From: Ichthyophis bannanicus
Taxonomy: Eukaryota > Chordata > Amphibia > Gymnophiona > Ichthyophiidae
Length of the DNA stretch: 64,000 nucleotides
Direction: 5' to 3'
Assembly (NCBI GenBank): GCA_033557465.1
Contig: CM066035.1
Location: 909,261,309-909,325,308, forward strand
The position numbers and the translations under genes were made by a program. The notes beneath the pieces are model-generated. The model ran no database searches, was not told the origin of the DNA, and was given only the letters and a program-made list of their open reading frames with translations. Shown here piece after piece: positions 54,561 through 63,626 of this stretch (positions are counted from its first letter, which is position 1; every line of letters begins with the position of its first letter).

Positions 54561-54799
54561 ATCCTTTTGGGTATTGTTTAGGGTTGCGTCCCTGTTTTAA
54601 ATAATAAAAAGGAACATTCTGCTACGAGAGGACATATTGTTTTCAAGGCAGTAGTTCCGACAAAAAATATACTTTTTTCAAGAATATTTCTCTTATAGTG
54701 GGTTGGTTTCATAGTGGGATATAACTTTTGGGTCTTGAGTTATTTATTTAGACAGTTTTGTGTACTGCCTTATCCTTCAATCAAAGAAGTCACAACACA

Positions 54800-55024
54800 A
54801 TTGGGGGATACATTTAACATGCAGGGATATGAGACACATACACTAATACTTACAGGGAACATGGGCAATGGAGGGATAAGTGGCTTGCCCAAGACCACAA
54901 GGAGCATCTGTGGGACTAGAAACCCCAGTCCTTCTTGCCCAAGGTTGCTGTCCTCTAGTGGGATTTGAACCCCTGACCTTCCAGCCTGAAGTACCTTGCC
55001 CCAACCACTAGGCTACTCCTCCCT
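54800..55024 (-). mobile_element. tRNA-headed SINE (reverse)
   Basis: On the reverse strand the head is GGAGTAGCCTAGTGGTTGG, then GGTCAGGGGTTCAAATCCC (B-box). The body carries CCTTGTGGTCTTGGGCAAGC. It is nearly the same as 63352-63626 and contains the B-box part missing from 10854-11094. Confidence 0.85.
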
Positions 55025-55428
55025 ATTAGTTAATAATCATGTCCTGGCAATGTCTGTTTTTATACTATTTCCTTTTTTAATTGGTCTTTTTTATTTGATT
55101 CTTTTATGTGTCAAATAAATGTGCTTACATTTATGTGCTTACTATTTCACTGGCCATTTTTTTTTTTTAGGTATTGGACATTAAGAGGTTGAACTGCAAG
55201 TATGCCAATAATGTTGACCACAACGGTATCGCTATTAAAGGCCAAAGTACATTCTGAGGACTTGTGTAAATTTCTAGAAGGGCGCCTCTTCTCTAAGGTA
55301 AAGGAAGAAGTTCTAAAGGGAGCCAAGCAATAAAATGCCGAAAAACAGGTTGATTCTAAGCATGTCATCCTCTTTGTTTGAACTACAAGTAAATGTGTAG
55401 ATTGGGATCAGAGAGTTTGCATAAGAAA
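55025..55428. other. No gene seen
   Basis: AT-rich, with a T-run at 55158-55168. It may include the 3' UTR of the reverse-strand L2 copy that follows. Confidence 0.4.
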
Positions 55429-55925
55429 TTAGGTGGGTAAAGCTAAATACTGAGAGATACCAGCGTATAAAGACTTACATGCCAGAATTAAAACCTTGAA
55501 TTTTATTCTATAGGTGACAGGGAACCCGTGTTTATCCATTAAGAGTGATGCAACATGTTTTGCAGCATTGCAGAGAAGTTTAATAGCTGTGTTCTTGATA
55601 TGTTGTAATTTAGAAAGACTGGACTGGGTGACACCATTGAAAATGGTGTTGCAGTAATCCAAGCGTGACGTGAACAATACAAGAATCAAATTATGAAGTG
55701 CTCTGGAACTGAGAGACCGGTTAATGGAGCGTAATTTCTTAAGAACGAGAAAAGAAGATTTCACAGCTGCTGAAATGTGACGTGAAGCAGCCAGGTCTGA
55801 GTCAATAAAGCAGCCTAGGATTTTAATAAGCCATGCTGCTGTGGTGGTATAACCATCGATCAGAGGGATAATGTGGATAACCAGATCCGATATTAAACTC
55901 TCCATCATTTCAGTTTTTCAGTGAT
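55429..55925 (-). pseudogene. L2-like LINE RT C-terminal region
   Basis: The reverse frame reads SNQLKRNH(stop)KTEMMESLIS, then ILGCFIDSDLAASRHISAAV, KSSFLVLKKLRSINRSLSSR, LFTSRLDYCNTIFNGVTQSS, LSKLQHIKNTAIKLLCNA and VTYRIKFKVLILACKSLY. The SNQLK.N..KTE, F.SDL....HIS, SRLDYCN and YRI.FK.L.L..K.L motifs are the end of an L2-type RT protein. At least one stop. It is probably the downstream part of the L2 copy also seen at 61053-61430, with a deletion between the two. Confidence 0.82.
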
Positions 55926-55974
55926 TGCGTTTTAACTGATTGGAGGAAAACAACAATCAATAGTAGTAAGTCAA

Positions 55975-56391
55975 AGATTCAGTTGTATTAAATCTAGGTT
56001 CTGATAACTACTAAACGTAATGAGCTGTCACCGCTGAACTCTAAACCCAGATATTCAGGGCCAGGGCCATATCCGGCCATTGGCATTGAATATTCGGGTT
56101 AGCCGCTCTTGCTGATTGCAAACTGGTCAGCAGGGATATTGAACTGCTGCCCAGTTAGCAACTGCGACAGAAGTTAGGTGAGGTTTCCTGCGCCCATCTT
56201 TCACTGCATTTCACTAACCGGGCAGCAGCTCGATTTTGCTGCTGACCGGTTTGCAATTGACTCCTCCCTGCAGCGATAGCCATGGAGAGTCAGCAGCACT
56301 GACCATATTAGTGCTGCTGAATATCCTGCTTGGGGCATTTACACGGTTTACGGGTCTGTAAACTGTGTAAATGCCTTTGAATGTCGAACCC
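55975..56391 (+). mobile_element. MITE2 copy next to copy E
   Basis: CCCAGATATTCAGGGCCAGG, GGCATTGAATATTCGGG, ACCATATTAGTGCTGCTGAA with TATCC, TTACACGGTTTACGGGTCTG, ending GCCTTTGAATGTCGAACCC followed by TAA. It abuts family 1 copy E at that TAA. It lies inside or beside the L2 remnant. Confidence 0.6.
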
Positions 56392-56601
56392 TAAGGGGTA
56401 TGTTTACTAAGCAGTCTTAACGCGCGCCTGGCGCTAGTGTGCAGGCTGCCATAAAAGAAGTGGGCGTTTCTGTCTTAACGTAGCAAAACGGGATTATCGC
56501 GCGATAACATGCGCTGCGCACATTATCGTGCGAGAAGCCGCTAAGCACGTTAACGCGCAGTAATCTTAAGTAGGCGTGCAGACATGCAAACACAGAAACA
56601 G

Positions 56602-56675
56602 AGGTGTAGCACAATGGTCAATACACTGACTGATAATACAGGGGTCATGAGTTTGATCCCCCAGCGTGCCTAATG
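56602..56675 (+). other. tRNA-like module 1 of copy E
   Basis: GGTGTAGCACAATGGTCAAT and GAGTTTGATCCCCCAGCG have A-box and B-box spacing, nearly the same as copy A at 26338. It is more tRNA-like in its B-box than the copy A version. No canonical acceptor stem. Confidence 0.6.
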
Positions 56676-56782
56676 AATAAGGCTGGCTGAGGCATCATCC
56701 TTTACGTTTAAGTAGCGCTTTTTGAGGCATTTTACTTTTATTTTAATTAGTGCTGCCAGCAAACACACCCTCACGGTGCATA

Positions 56783-56965
56783 AGGCACCCTATAAGGCAC
56801 TCCATAGGGCACATTATAAAGTGCACTGTCTGCCAAGGCACCCTATAATGTCCCCTATAGGACACCTTATAAGGCACCCTATAAGGCGCTTTATAGGGCG
56901 CCTTATAAGGCACCCTATAGGGCGCCCTATAAGGCGCCTTATAGGGCGCCTTATGAGGCACCTTA
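56783..56965. repeat. Palindromic minisatellite, copy E
   Basis: The longest clean array in the family: GGCACCTTATAAGGCACCC, TATAAGGCGCTTTATAGGGC, GCCTTATAAGGCACCCTATA and GGGCGCCTTATGAGGCACC. Half-units alternate CTTATAAGG and CCTATAGGG centres. Confidence 0.88.
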
Positions 56966-57051
56966 TGGTTACAGTACTGTGAGTGTGTTTTTGATGGCAG
57001 CACTGATTTAAATTAAAAAAGAAAATGCCTCAGACAGCCCTACCAAATAAC

Positions 57052-57125
57052 ACCTCGGTGAGATCAAACCCATGACCTCTGGCTCTACAAGCAGTGAAGT
57101 AACCAGTGGGCTACATCTCTATATT
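57052..57125 (-). other. tRNA-like module 2 of copy E (inverted)
   Basis: On the reverse strand AGATGTAGCCCACTGGTTAC and GTCATGGGTTTGATCTC are spaced like pol III boxes. It is oriented toward module 1, with the minisatellite between. Confidence 0.6.
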
Positions 57126-58856
57126 TGCTAACAAGCCCCTGGCTGGCTACAGAAGGACTGCAGGTCCCCACACAAACTGTCTGCTGTGGCTACCAGGATA
57201 GGGTCAACCTGCCCGTACCCATGATGCACAGCACATGCAAATCAGCAGTCTACAGATGATCACAGGATGGGGTATGCACCACACAGCACCTCATCATGGT
57301 AGGGGAAACTGACCAAGTGCACCCCCACAGCACCTCAGCCTAGTAAGGGGTGCCAACGGTGTGTGTTAGTAGCACAGAGTAGCTACACACCATCACATTG
57401 TGTGGGTATTATGCTCACCCTGAGGGTGAGGTGGGGTGGCCAGCACCAGGTCTGCAGCACCTTACATGGCAGGAATAGGCCATGTTGCAGGTCCCCATCA
57501 GTGCATGGGTAGGGGTAGCTCCTGCAGAACATGCCTAGGATACATCAGTGTCCATCTGTAGTTGTCAATTGGGTCTAGCCCTTATGGGCTATGATGTACC
57601 CAGGATAGTGTGTATTCTGTGTGGGTACTATGGTAACATGACATACATGGGGGTGTTTGGACACATAGGCAGATTATGTACCACCCCACCCAACCTGCTC
57701 TCTGTGGATCAGGATGGGAAACAGAATTCCCCCCACCAACAGATCCACATTCTACCTCTCTGCAGGGGGGAGGGCACCAACAACCCCAGTCCTGCTGGGG
57801 AACAGACACCTTACAGGGCAGCCAATGCAGAGCTGTACACACCCATAAGGTAATGGCAAACAGACAGTAGGCCTGGGAATACTCAGCTGCTGCCCACCAC
57901 CACCTGACATTCTCCAGCAGCAAGCACAGTGAGTCATCAGCCATTACACCCTGAAAGGTGTTCCAGCCATACACACATAACTGCACACAGTCTGCTAGCT
58001 AATCCACAGTGCATGTTCCTGGAGGAGATGCATGCACCCAAAACTGGGAAATGAGCACACTCACCAAGCAGATAGGTCAGTGATTGAGCCTCCAAAGAGA
58101 GAACCCATACATTTCACTTGAGAAAACTGCAATGCACCGCTACGGGGGAGCCCAGCCATGCCATGGTCACTGGTCAGTCAGGGTGATAGTGACCTCCCAG
58201 CAGGACATGCTGTGGCCACCCTGTCCATGCAGGTGGTGGCCAGCCACTACAATATCTGAGCCATTGCCCTATGCCCTGTGCAGATACATCCTGGGCAGGC
58301 CACCCTGTCCGGGCTATACCCATGGTACCTTGCTCCTCATTATGCACATTGGCAGGCTGACACTGGCAACAGTGCAAGCAGTGTGGGCTGAGGAAGGTGT
58401 TGGCAGCCACAACACACTAGGTAGACAGACACACACTCCCACACCTATGCCAGCATTGTGCAACTATAGAAGTGTTTGGCAGCCCTGGCCACCACACCAG
58501 TCCTGGGCACAGTGCAGGCATGGCTATGGTACGCAATACTGTTGGGGTCACTCCCCAGGGTGGTAAATACTGTCAGACACCAGACCTGTAGCACACTCCA
58601 CAGACATCAGAAAGGTTGCTATGATGCAGCTCAATCAGCAAATTCTGCTTAACTTAGGAATTGCTATCTGCCAGTAATCATAGCAAACTTTTGATAGATG
58701 TGTACCGTATTCCCAGGTTTGGGCGGCATTGCTAAGGTATGCAAGTGCTAGTATTGGGAGATGCACGCAGGGCCCAACATCCTGCCTCTCCAGGAGGCTT
58801 TGGATAATGGAGCCTGTGGGTGCGAGTGTGTCTGCCCCTGTTGGCCGCTGCTCTAG

Positions 58857-59060
58857 GGCAGAGGTTCCCAACTCCAGTCCTGGAGGGCCAAACACTGTTC
58901 GGGTTATTATGCTGTCCCTAATGAATATGCATGAGATACATCTGCATACCAAGGGGGCGGTGCATAGAAATGCAGCACAGCCATATTTATTAGAGGCAGC
59001 ATGGAACCTGAATGGTGTTTGGCCCTCCAGGACTGCTTTTGGGAGACTCTGCTCTAGGTT
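58857..59060 (+). mobile_element. Fossil hAT MITE inside family 1
   Basis: CAGAGGTTCCCAACTCCAGT with CCTGGAGGGCCAAACA is mirrored by GTTTGGCCCTCCAGGACTGC with GGGAGACTCTGCTCT. ATGAATATGCATGAGATACA lies in the middle. The same block is in copies 0, A and C at the same place, so it entered the family ancestor and was copied along with it. It resembles the arms of the 546-bp palindrome at 5355. Confidence 0.7.
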
Positions 59061-59211
59061 ATGCGCATGTTTATGGTGTCTGTGCTCTGTAGGGTAAAAC
59101 GTAGGCGTTTTGGGCATGTTTACGTTATCTGCAATAAAAGTTCCCTCTTTATTACCATGTTTCAGTACTGAGTAAAACATGGGGGCTGGGTTGGTGGGAG
59201 CCACAACTGGG

Positions 59212-59280
59212 ACTTGAACCTGTGACCTTTTGCTCCTGAACACACTGGCTGTGTGCACTGCACCACCGTGTTGCCACAGA
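59212..59280 (-). other. tRNA-like module 3 of copy E (inverted)
   Basis: On the reverse strand GGTGGTGCAGTGCACACAGC and GTCACAGGTTCAAGTCCC form the A-box and B-box. This is the most canonical B-box of all the family modules. Confidence 0.62.
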
Positions 59281-59869
59281 GGCAGTGCATTCCCTGGGGA
59301 TAGCATGACTGTTCATCAGACAGGGCCTGTCTGTTGCAGTGCATGGCACCCACCAACACAGGGCTAGGCCATGGTCTGCTGTGGGCAGCTGCCACTGCCC
59401 CCTCCACCACCAGTACCCCTCTGCCACCATGCTGACAGGCCCTTCTGCTGGTGGTGCTGGTGGTGCGTGTAGGCGGCTCCCTATGGTGCGGGTTCTGGGG
59501 TAGGGGTGCCTGCATAGCAGTCCACGCTTCCCCCCAGCATCGCCTGCCAATGTTCTGTGCCCTTGGGGGTACCTGCTGGGTACTATCCCCTGTGACACTG
59601 TGGGAAACACACTCGTGCCCATGTTGGCCCCTCATCAGTTGCTGTCTGGCTGCTCTACTGTTTCAGCATTCCTATGGACCACCTAGGCATCACCCTAGTC
59701 TGCACTGTGGCCCAGCTGCACCACAGCATGTGCCGCCTGCATCCCTCTGTGTCCTCTTTTCCAGCATCTGTCCAGTTGCCCGTTCTGACATGCCCGCCCT
59801 GCTGTTCCAGAACATGTGCATGCCATAGGAAACCTGTCCAATAAAAAGGGAAAACCCTGATCAGCACTA

Positions 59870-60334
59870 AGGAGTGGAGGAGTGGCCTAGTGGTTGGTGC
59901 AAGGTATTTCAGGCTGGAAGGCTGGGGGTTCAAATCCAACTAGAGGACAGTAACCTTGGACTGGAAGGACTGGGGTTTCTAGCCCCACAGGTGCTCCTTG
60001 TGGTCTTGGGCAAGCCACTTAACCCTCCTTAGCCCATGTTCCCCGTAAAATAGCTATCTTCAAGTTATAATGCCCTGGTCAATGTAATTTCAGTTTGTTC
60101 AATGTAAACCACACTGATGTAGAATAGCATGGTATATAAGAGAGTAAGTAAGTAAGTATGTAGTAAGTTTTGTAAATAGTTTACCCCTGTTATCCAAGTT
60201 TTTGTGCCCTGTTACCTGTAAACTCATACGTGTTAACTGTACTGAGCATTTTGTTCCATGTAAACCGCGCTGATGATGAATAGTGCGGTATATAAGAGAC
60301 AAGAAATAAATAAATAAAAATAAATAAATAAATA
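59870..60334 (+). mobile_element. tRNA-headed SINE inserted in copy E
   Basis: The head has GAGTGGCCTAGTGGTTGGTG, then GGGGGTTCAAATCCAAC (B-box), CTTGTGGTCTTGGGCAAGCC, and a tail with duplicated GTATATAAGAGA blocks, AAGTAAGTAAGT and AAATAAATAAATA. It separates CAGCACTA from TTTCACTG, which are adjacent in copy A (CAGCGCTATTTCACTG at 29707), so this is a clear later insertion. Confidence 0.9.
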
Positions 60335-60921
60335 TTTCACTGAGGGCTCATTCACCTTGTATGGGGACAGAACATAGACCCTTCCAAAATTCATATCCTT
60401 CTTTTTAGAGCTTTCTCGGGAGTGTGTTTTGGTGTTTCCCATTAATATCACTATTTCCCAGCTTGGTTATGTTTTTTTTATGTTTTCTTCTGGTCATTTT
60501 CAATGTTTATTTGCCCTTTTGTTCCATGCACACGTATCACACTTATCACTTTTTGTTGGTTTCCCTGGTTTTGCTGTACATTGCTGACGGAAATGGTTTC
60601 TATTCCCTTTAAATGTGCTCTAACGTGAGGGTTTCACTGGCGTTAGTTTTCAGCCCCGGATTCCACAGCATTAGTGTGCGGGGAGCCTCTCCCCTCCCAC
60701 TCTCCACCCATTGACCCTCTATCTCCGCCCCCTGGGGAGTCTTCCTCCACCCTCCGTGAGCCGATCTCCACCCGCAGCGCTCATTTACGCCGCTGCACGC
60801 GTTATCGCACACTAAGGTACCTTTGCGCCCGATAAAGCGCCATTATTGCATGATAAGGTACCTTATCACGCGATAATGTCGCCGGGCACACATTAAGACA
60901 GTTTAGTAAACATACCCCTAA

Positions 60922-61049
60922 GGGGCTTGTTTACAAAGCCGCGGTAGCGGTTTGCGATCGTAATCGGAGCCGCGGCCCCATTGATTTCAATGGGGCCGCG
61001 GCTGCGATCGCGATCGCGAACCACTACCGTGGCTTTGTAAACAAGCCCC
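60922..61049. mobile_element. 128-bp palindromic MITE with TAA duplication
   Basis: Almost entirely self-complementary: GGGGCTTGTTTACAAAGCC at one end, GGCTTTGTAAACAAGCCCC at the other, centred on CCATTGATTTCAATGG. It is flanked by TAA at 60919-60921 and 61050-61052; the left TAA is shared with copy E. The GGGGC..GTTTAC start resembles family 1 ends, so it may use the same or a related transposase. It sits in an L2 remnant. Confidence 0.88.
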
Positions 61050-61052
61050 TAA

Positions 61053-61430
61053 GTCTTTAAGTCTAGTAAGGATCAATTGATGATGTACCAGATCAAAAGG
61101 TACGGAGAGGTCAAGGGAAATGACAATTGCTATCTGACCAGAATCCAAATGGTGGTGTAAGTCATTGATGAGAGCAGTAATGACTGTTTATGGACTATGC
61201 ATTGATACATCTTCAGTGTATTAGTATTTTCAAGGAAATCTGTTAACTGAAGCAATCTTAGAAAGAAAAGGCAAATTAGAAACTGGCCAGTAATTACAAA
61301 GCCTGGATGCATTTAAAGAGGACTTCTTTAAGATAAAAGAATAGAGGCCTGCTTCCAAGCAGTAGGGACCTGTCCTGATTGGAGACGAATATTTATCAGT
61401 GACAATGGGGGGTCATTTTAAAAGCACTAT
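61053..61430 (-). pseudogene. L2-like LINE RT N-terminal region
   Basis: Reading leftward, in broken frames: RLCNYWPVSNLPFLSKIASV and SLDLSVPFDLVHHQLILTRL with KDLG. NYRPVSNLPFLSK and LDLS.AFD.VDH are the early RT motifs of L2 LINEs, with the catalytic-region Asp kept but several frame breaks. The natural continuation would be toward smaller coordinates; the copy is cut by the 128-bp MITE and copy E and may resume at 55925. Confidence 0.7.
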
Positions 61431-62033
61431 TCTTCGGTTGGATGACTGAAAATGGGCAGAGCAAGGGTGTTGCAAATCACTGTTCGATTTCAGAATACCA
61501 CAAGCACTTCTAGCCCTGGTTGACGAAGCCTCCTATACCTACTCCTGACCATAAGGTGCAAAAAATGTGATTGTTTGATGGCTGTAATCCTTTCTGGGGA
61601 AGAGAAAAATGCACTCACATCACAGTGGTTAATCTTTCCTGGACAAAAAAAACCTGCCCATAAATACATACTTCAAACATATTACTGGCCAGCCACTACA
61701 CATCTGAGTATACGAATGGCAGGGCAGGACATGCTATTCTCATAACATAGCTGCCCCTCTTCTGACCTAACCAGGCTGGGGTGTGCAAGTACCTGGCTCT
61801 GTGGGCGTGCAATTCAGGGATATCCATATTTGTAATATGGCCTAATACCTGTGTGCATACACAGCCTTGCTATCTGTACATGTCCCATCTCCGACTCGGT
61901 TACTGGGATGTTCATTTTTCAGGGTGGAGACAGAATGATTTCAGAAGACATGGCTACCACTCCCCCTCCCTCCTCTCCCCCCCCCCTCCCCAGTTTTTTG
62001 ACGTTCTACTTTGAATGTCTCAGATTTTTCTTA
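61431..62033. other. No gene seen
   Basis: Apparently unique sequence. A forward frame at 61781-62014 has no recognisable domain. A pyrimidine-rich run lies at 61964-61991. Confidence 0.4.
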
Positions 62034-62886
62034 TACTATAATTTTTATCGTTCTATTTACTCTCTTGGGAGATCGATAGACACTCTTATCACTGACAGAG
62101 AAGGTTTCAGTAAAAAATAACACCCTATGCAGCCGGGTTCTCAGCCCAGAACTTGGAAATGGTGTTGTGTTACATCAATAACCCTCTGTCAGTTTGGTGT
62201 AGTATTTAAAATCCTTATAAACAATTTATAGCTGCTTTATTTGTAAACTTTCTATAAAGTTATCTTGAGAAAATTTAATACTCAGCTTCTGTGCTGAAAC
62301 AGCTCAAATTCTTCTCCAGTCTTCTGTGTCCCAACGTTCATCCCCGGTACCGACTGACGTTTCACATTTTTCGTCAGGGGACCTAAACATAACAGTAGTG
62401 CTGCCCGCGTTCTCTCCTTTACTGCGATTGTTATGAAGATTTCTGTTCGCTAGCAGAAAAACGCTGCTAGCGAACAGAAATCTTCATAACAATCGCAGTA
62501 AAGGAGAGAACGCGGGCAGCACTACTGTTATGTTTAGGTCCCCTGACGAAAAATGTGAAACATCAGTCGGTACCGGGGATGAACGTTGGGACACAGAAGA
62601 CTGGAGAAGAATTTGAGCTGTTTCAGCACAGAAGCTGAGTATTAAATTTTCTCAAGATAACTTTATAGAAAGTTTACAAATAAAGCAGCTATAAATTGTT
62701 TATAAGGATTTTAAATAGTACACCAAACTGACAGAGGGTTATTGATGTAACACAACACCATTTCCAAGTTCTGGGCTGAGAACCCGGCTGCATAGGGTGT
62801 TATTTTTTACTGAAACCTTCTCTGTCAGTGATAAGAGTGTCTATCGATCTCCCAAGAGAGTAAATAGAACGATAAAAATTATAGTA
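62034..62886. repeat. 853-bp near-perfect inverted repeat
   Basis: Two arms of 423 bp mirror each other around a 7-base loop (62457-62463) with no net gaps. I noticed only two mismatches (near 62353/62568 and 62203/62717), so identity exceeds 99 percent. Each arm carries a CCTGACGAAAAATGTGAAAC motif followed by GGTACCGGGGATGAACGTT, the style of sequence near Penelope-like 3' regions. No TIR-type duplication was found at the edges. It could be an inverted pair of Penelope terminal regions, a very young fold-back, or an assembly artefact. Confidence 0.85.
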
Positions 62887-63351
62887 CTAGATTTTACAAT
62901 CGTTCAGTGGCCAAGAAAAGTTTTGTCAGATTTTTCTTAGACATCCGTTCTAAAATGCCACTTCACATGTATGGCATCAACAGAAGGGAGGGGTCTCTTA
63001 ACCATTTAGAAGGGTTGGGATCCAAAAGACTAGTAGTTGGGTGAAGACAGTGGATCATCTTGTCCAGCTAAAACAAAGTGACAGGATTGAAGTTGGACCA
63101 AGTGGCCAAAAGATGATTTCAACAGTCTTGTTAGTTTGATTATTTTCTTCCGCTTAAAGACCACTAGATAATTTTAAAAAATTGCTCCAGTAGGGTACAA
63201 TAAATAAAAATGTGCACTTTAGTATAACATACAGAAAAAATAAACATTTTGTTAGTTACATGTTTACCTTTTCTTCTGCGTTAGTTTTTGCATAAAATGT
63301 ACTTCCTGAGCAAAACCCTAATGCATTTTAGTAAAATAGCCCCTATGATTA
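62887..63351. other. No gene seen
   Basis: AT-rich sequence without a recognisable coding region or repeat structure. Confidence 0.4.
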
Positions 63352-63626
63352 TTTATTTATTTAGCTGCATTTATATCCTGCTTTTTGCTGGGTCAAGGTG
63401 GTTGGGGGATACATTTAACACGAGGAGATATGAGACACATAGACTAATACTTACAGGGAACATGGGCAATGGAGGGTTAGGTGGCTTGCCCAAGACCACA
63501 AGGAGCACCTGTGGGACTAGAAGCCCCAGTCCTTCTGGCCCAAGGTTGCTGTCCTCTGGTGGGATTTGAACCACTGACCTTCTGGCCTGTGGTACCTTGC
63601 CCCAACCACTAGGCCACTCCTCCCTC
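63352..63626 (-). mobile_element. tRNA-headed SINE (reverse)
   Basis: Head on the reverse strand: GGAGTGGCCTAGTGGTTGGG and GTCAGTGGTTCAAATCCC. The body is close to the copy at 54800-55024. The 3' side ends in TTGACCCAGCAAAAAGCAGG and an AAATAAATAAATAA tail. It is the fullest reverse copy here. Confidence 0.88.

Larger units (their letters stand above)
56395..60918 (+). mobile_element. Family 1 TIR element, copy E
   Basis: 4524 bp including a 465-bp SINE. Ends GGGGTATGTTTACTAAGC and GTTTAGTAAACATACCCC, flanked by TAA (56392-56394, 60919-60921). It shows every family part in order: module 1 (56602-56675), minisatellite (56783-56965), reversed module 2 (57052-57125), CACCCTGAGGGTGAGG (57416), hAT fossil (about 58857-59060), reversed module 3 (59212-59280), and right-end TTATCGCA/GCGATAA palindromes. 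Without the SINE it is about 4.06 kb, the best reference copy. No transposase is recognisable. Confidence 0.87.

Noticed and set aside
57548..59635. Several 100-220-codon frames in copy E
   Set aside because: They overlap on both strands, change frame between family copies, and none keeps an open frame in A, C and E together.
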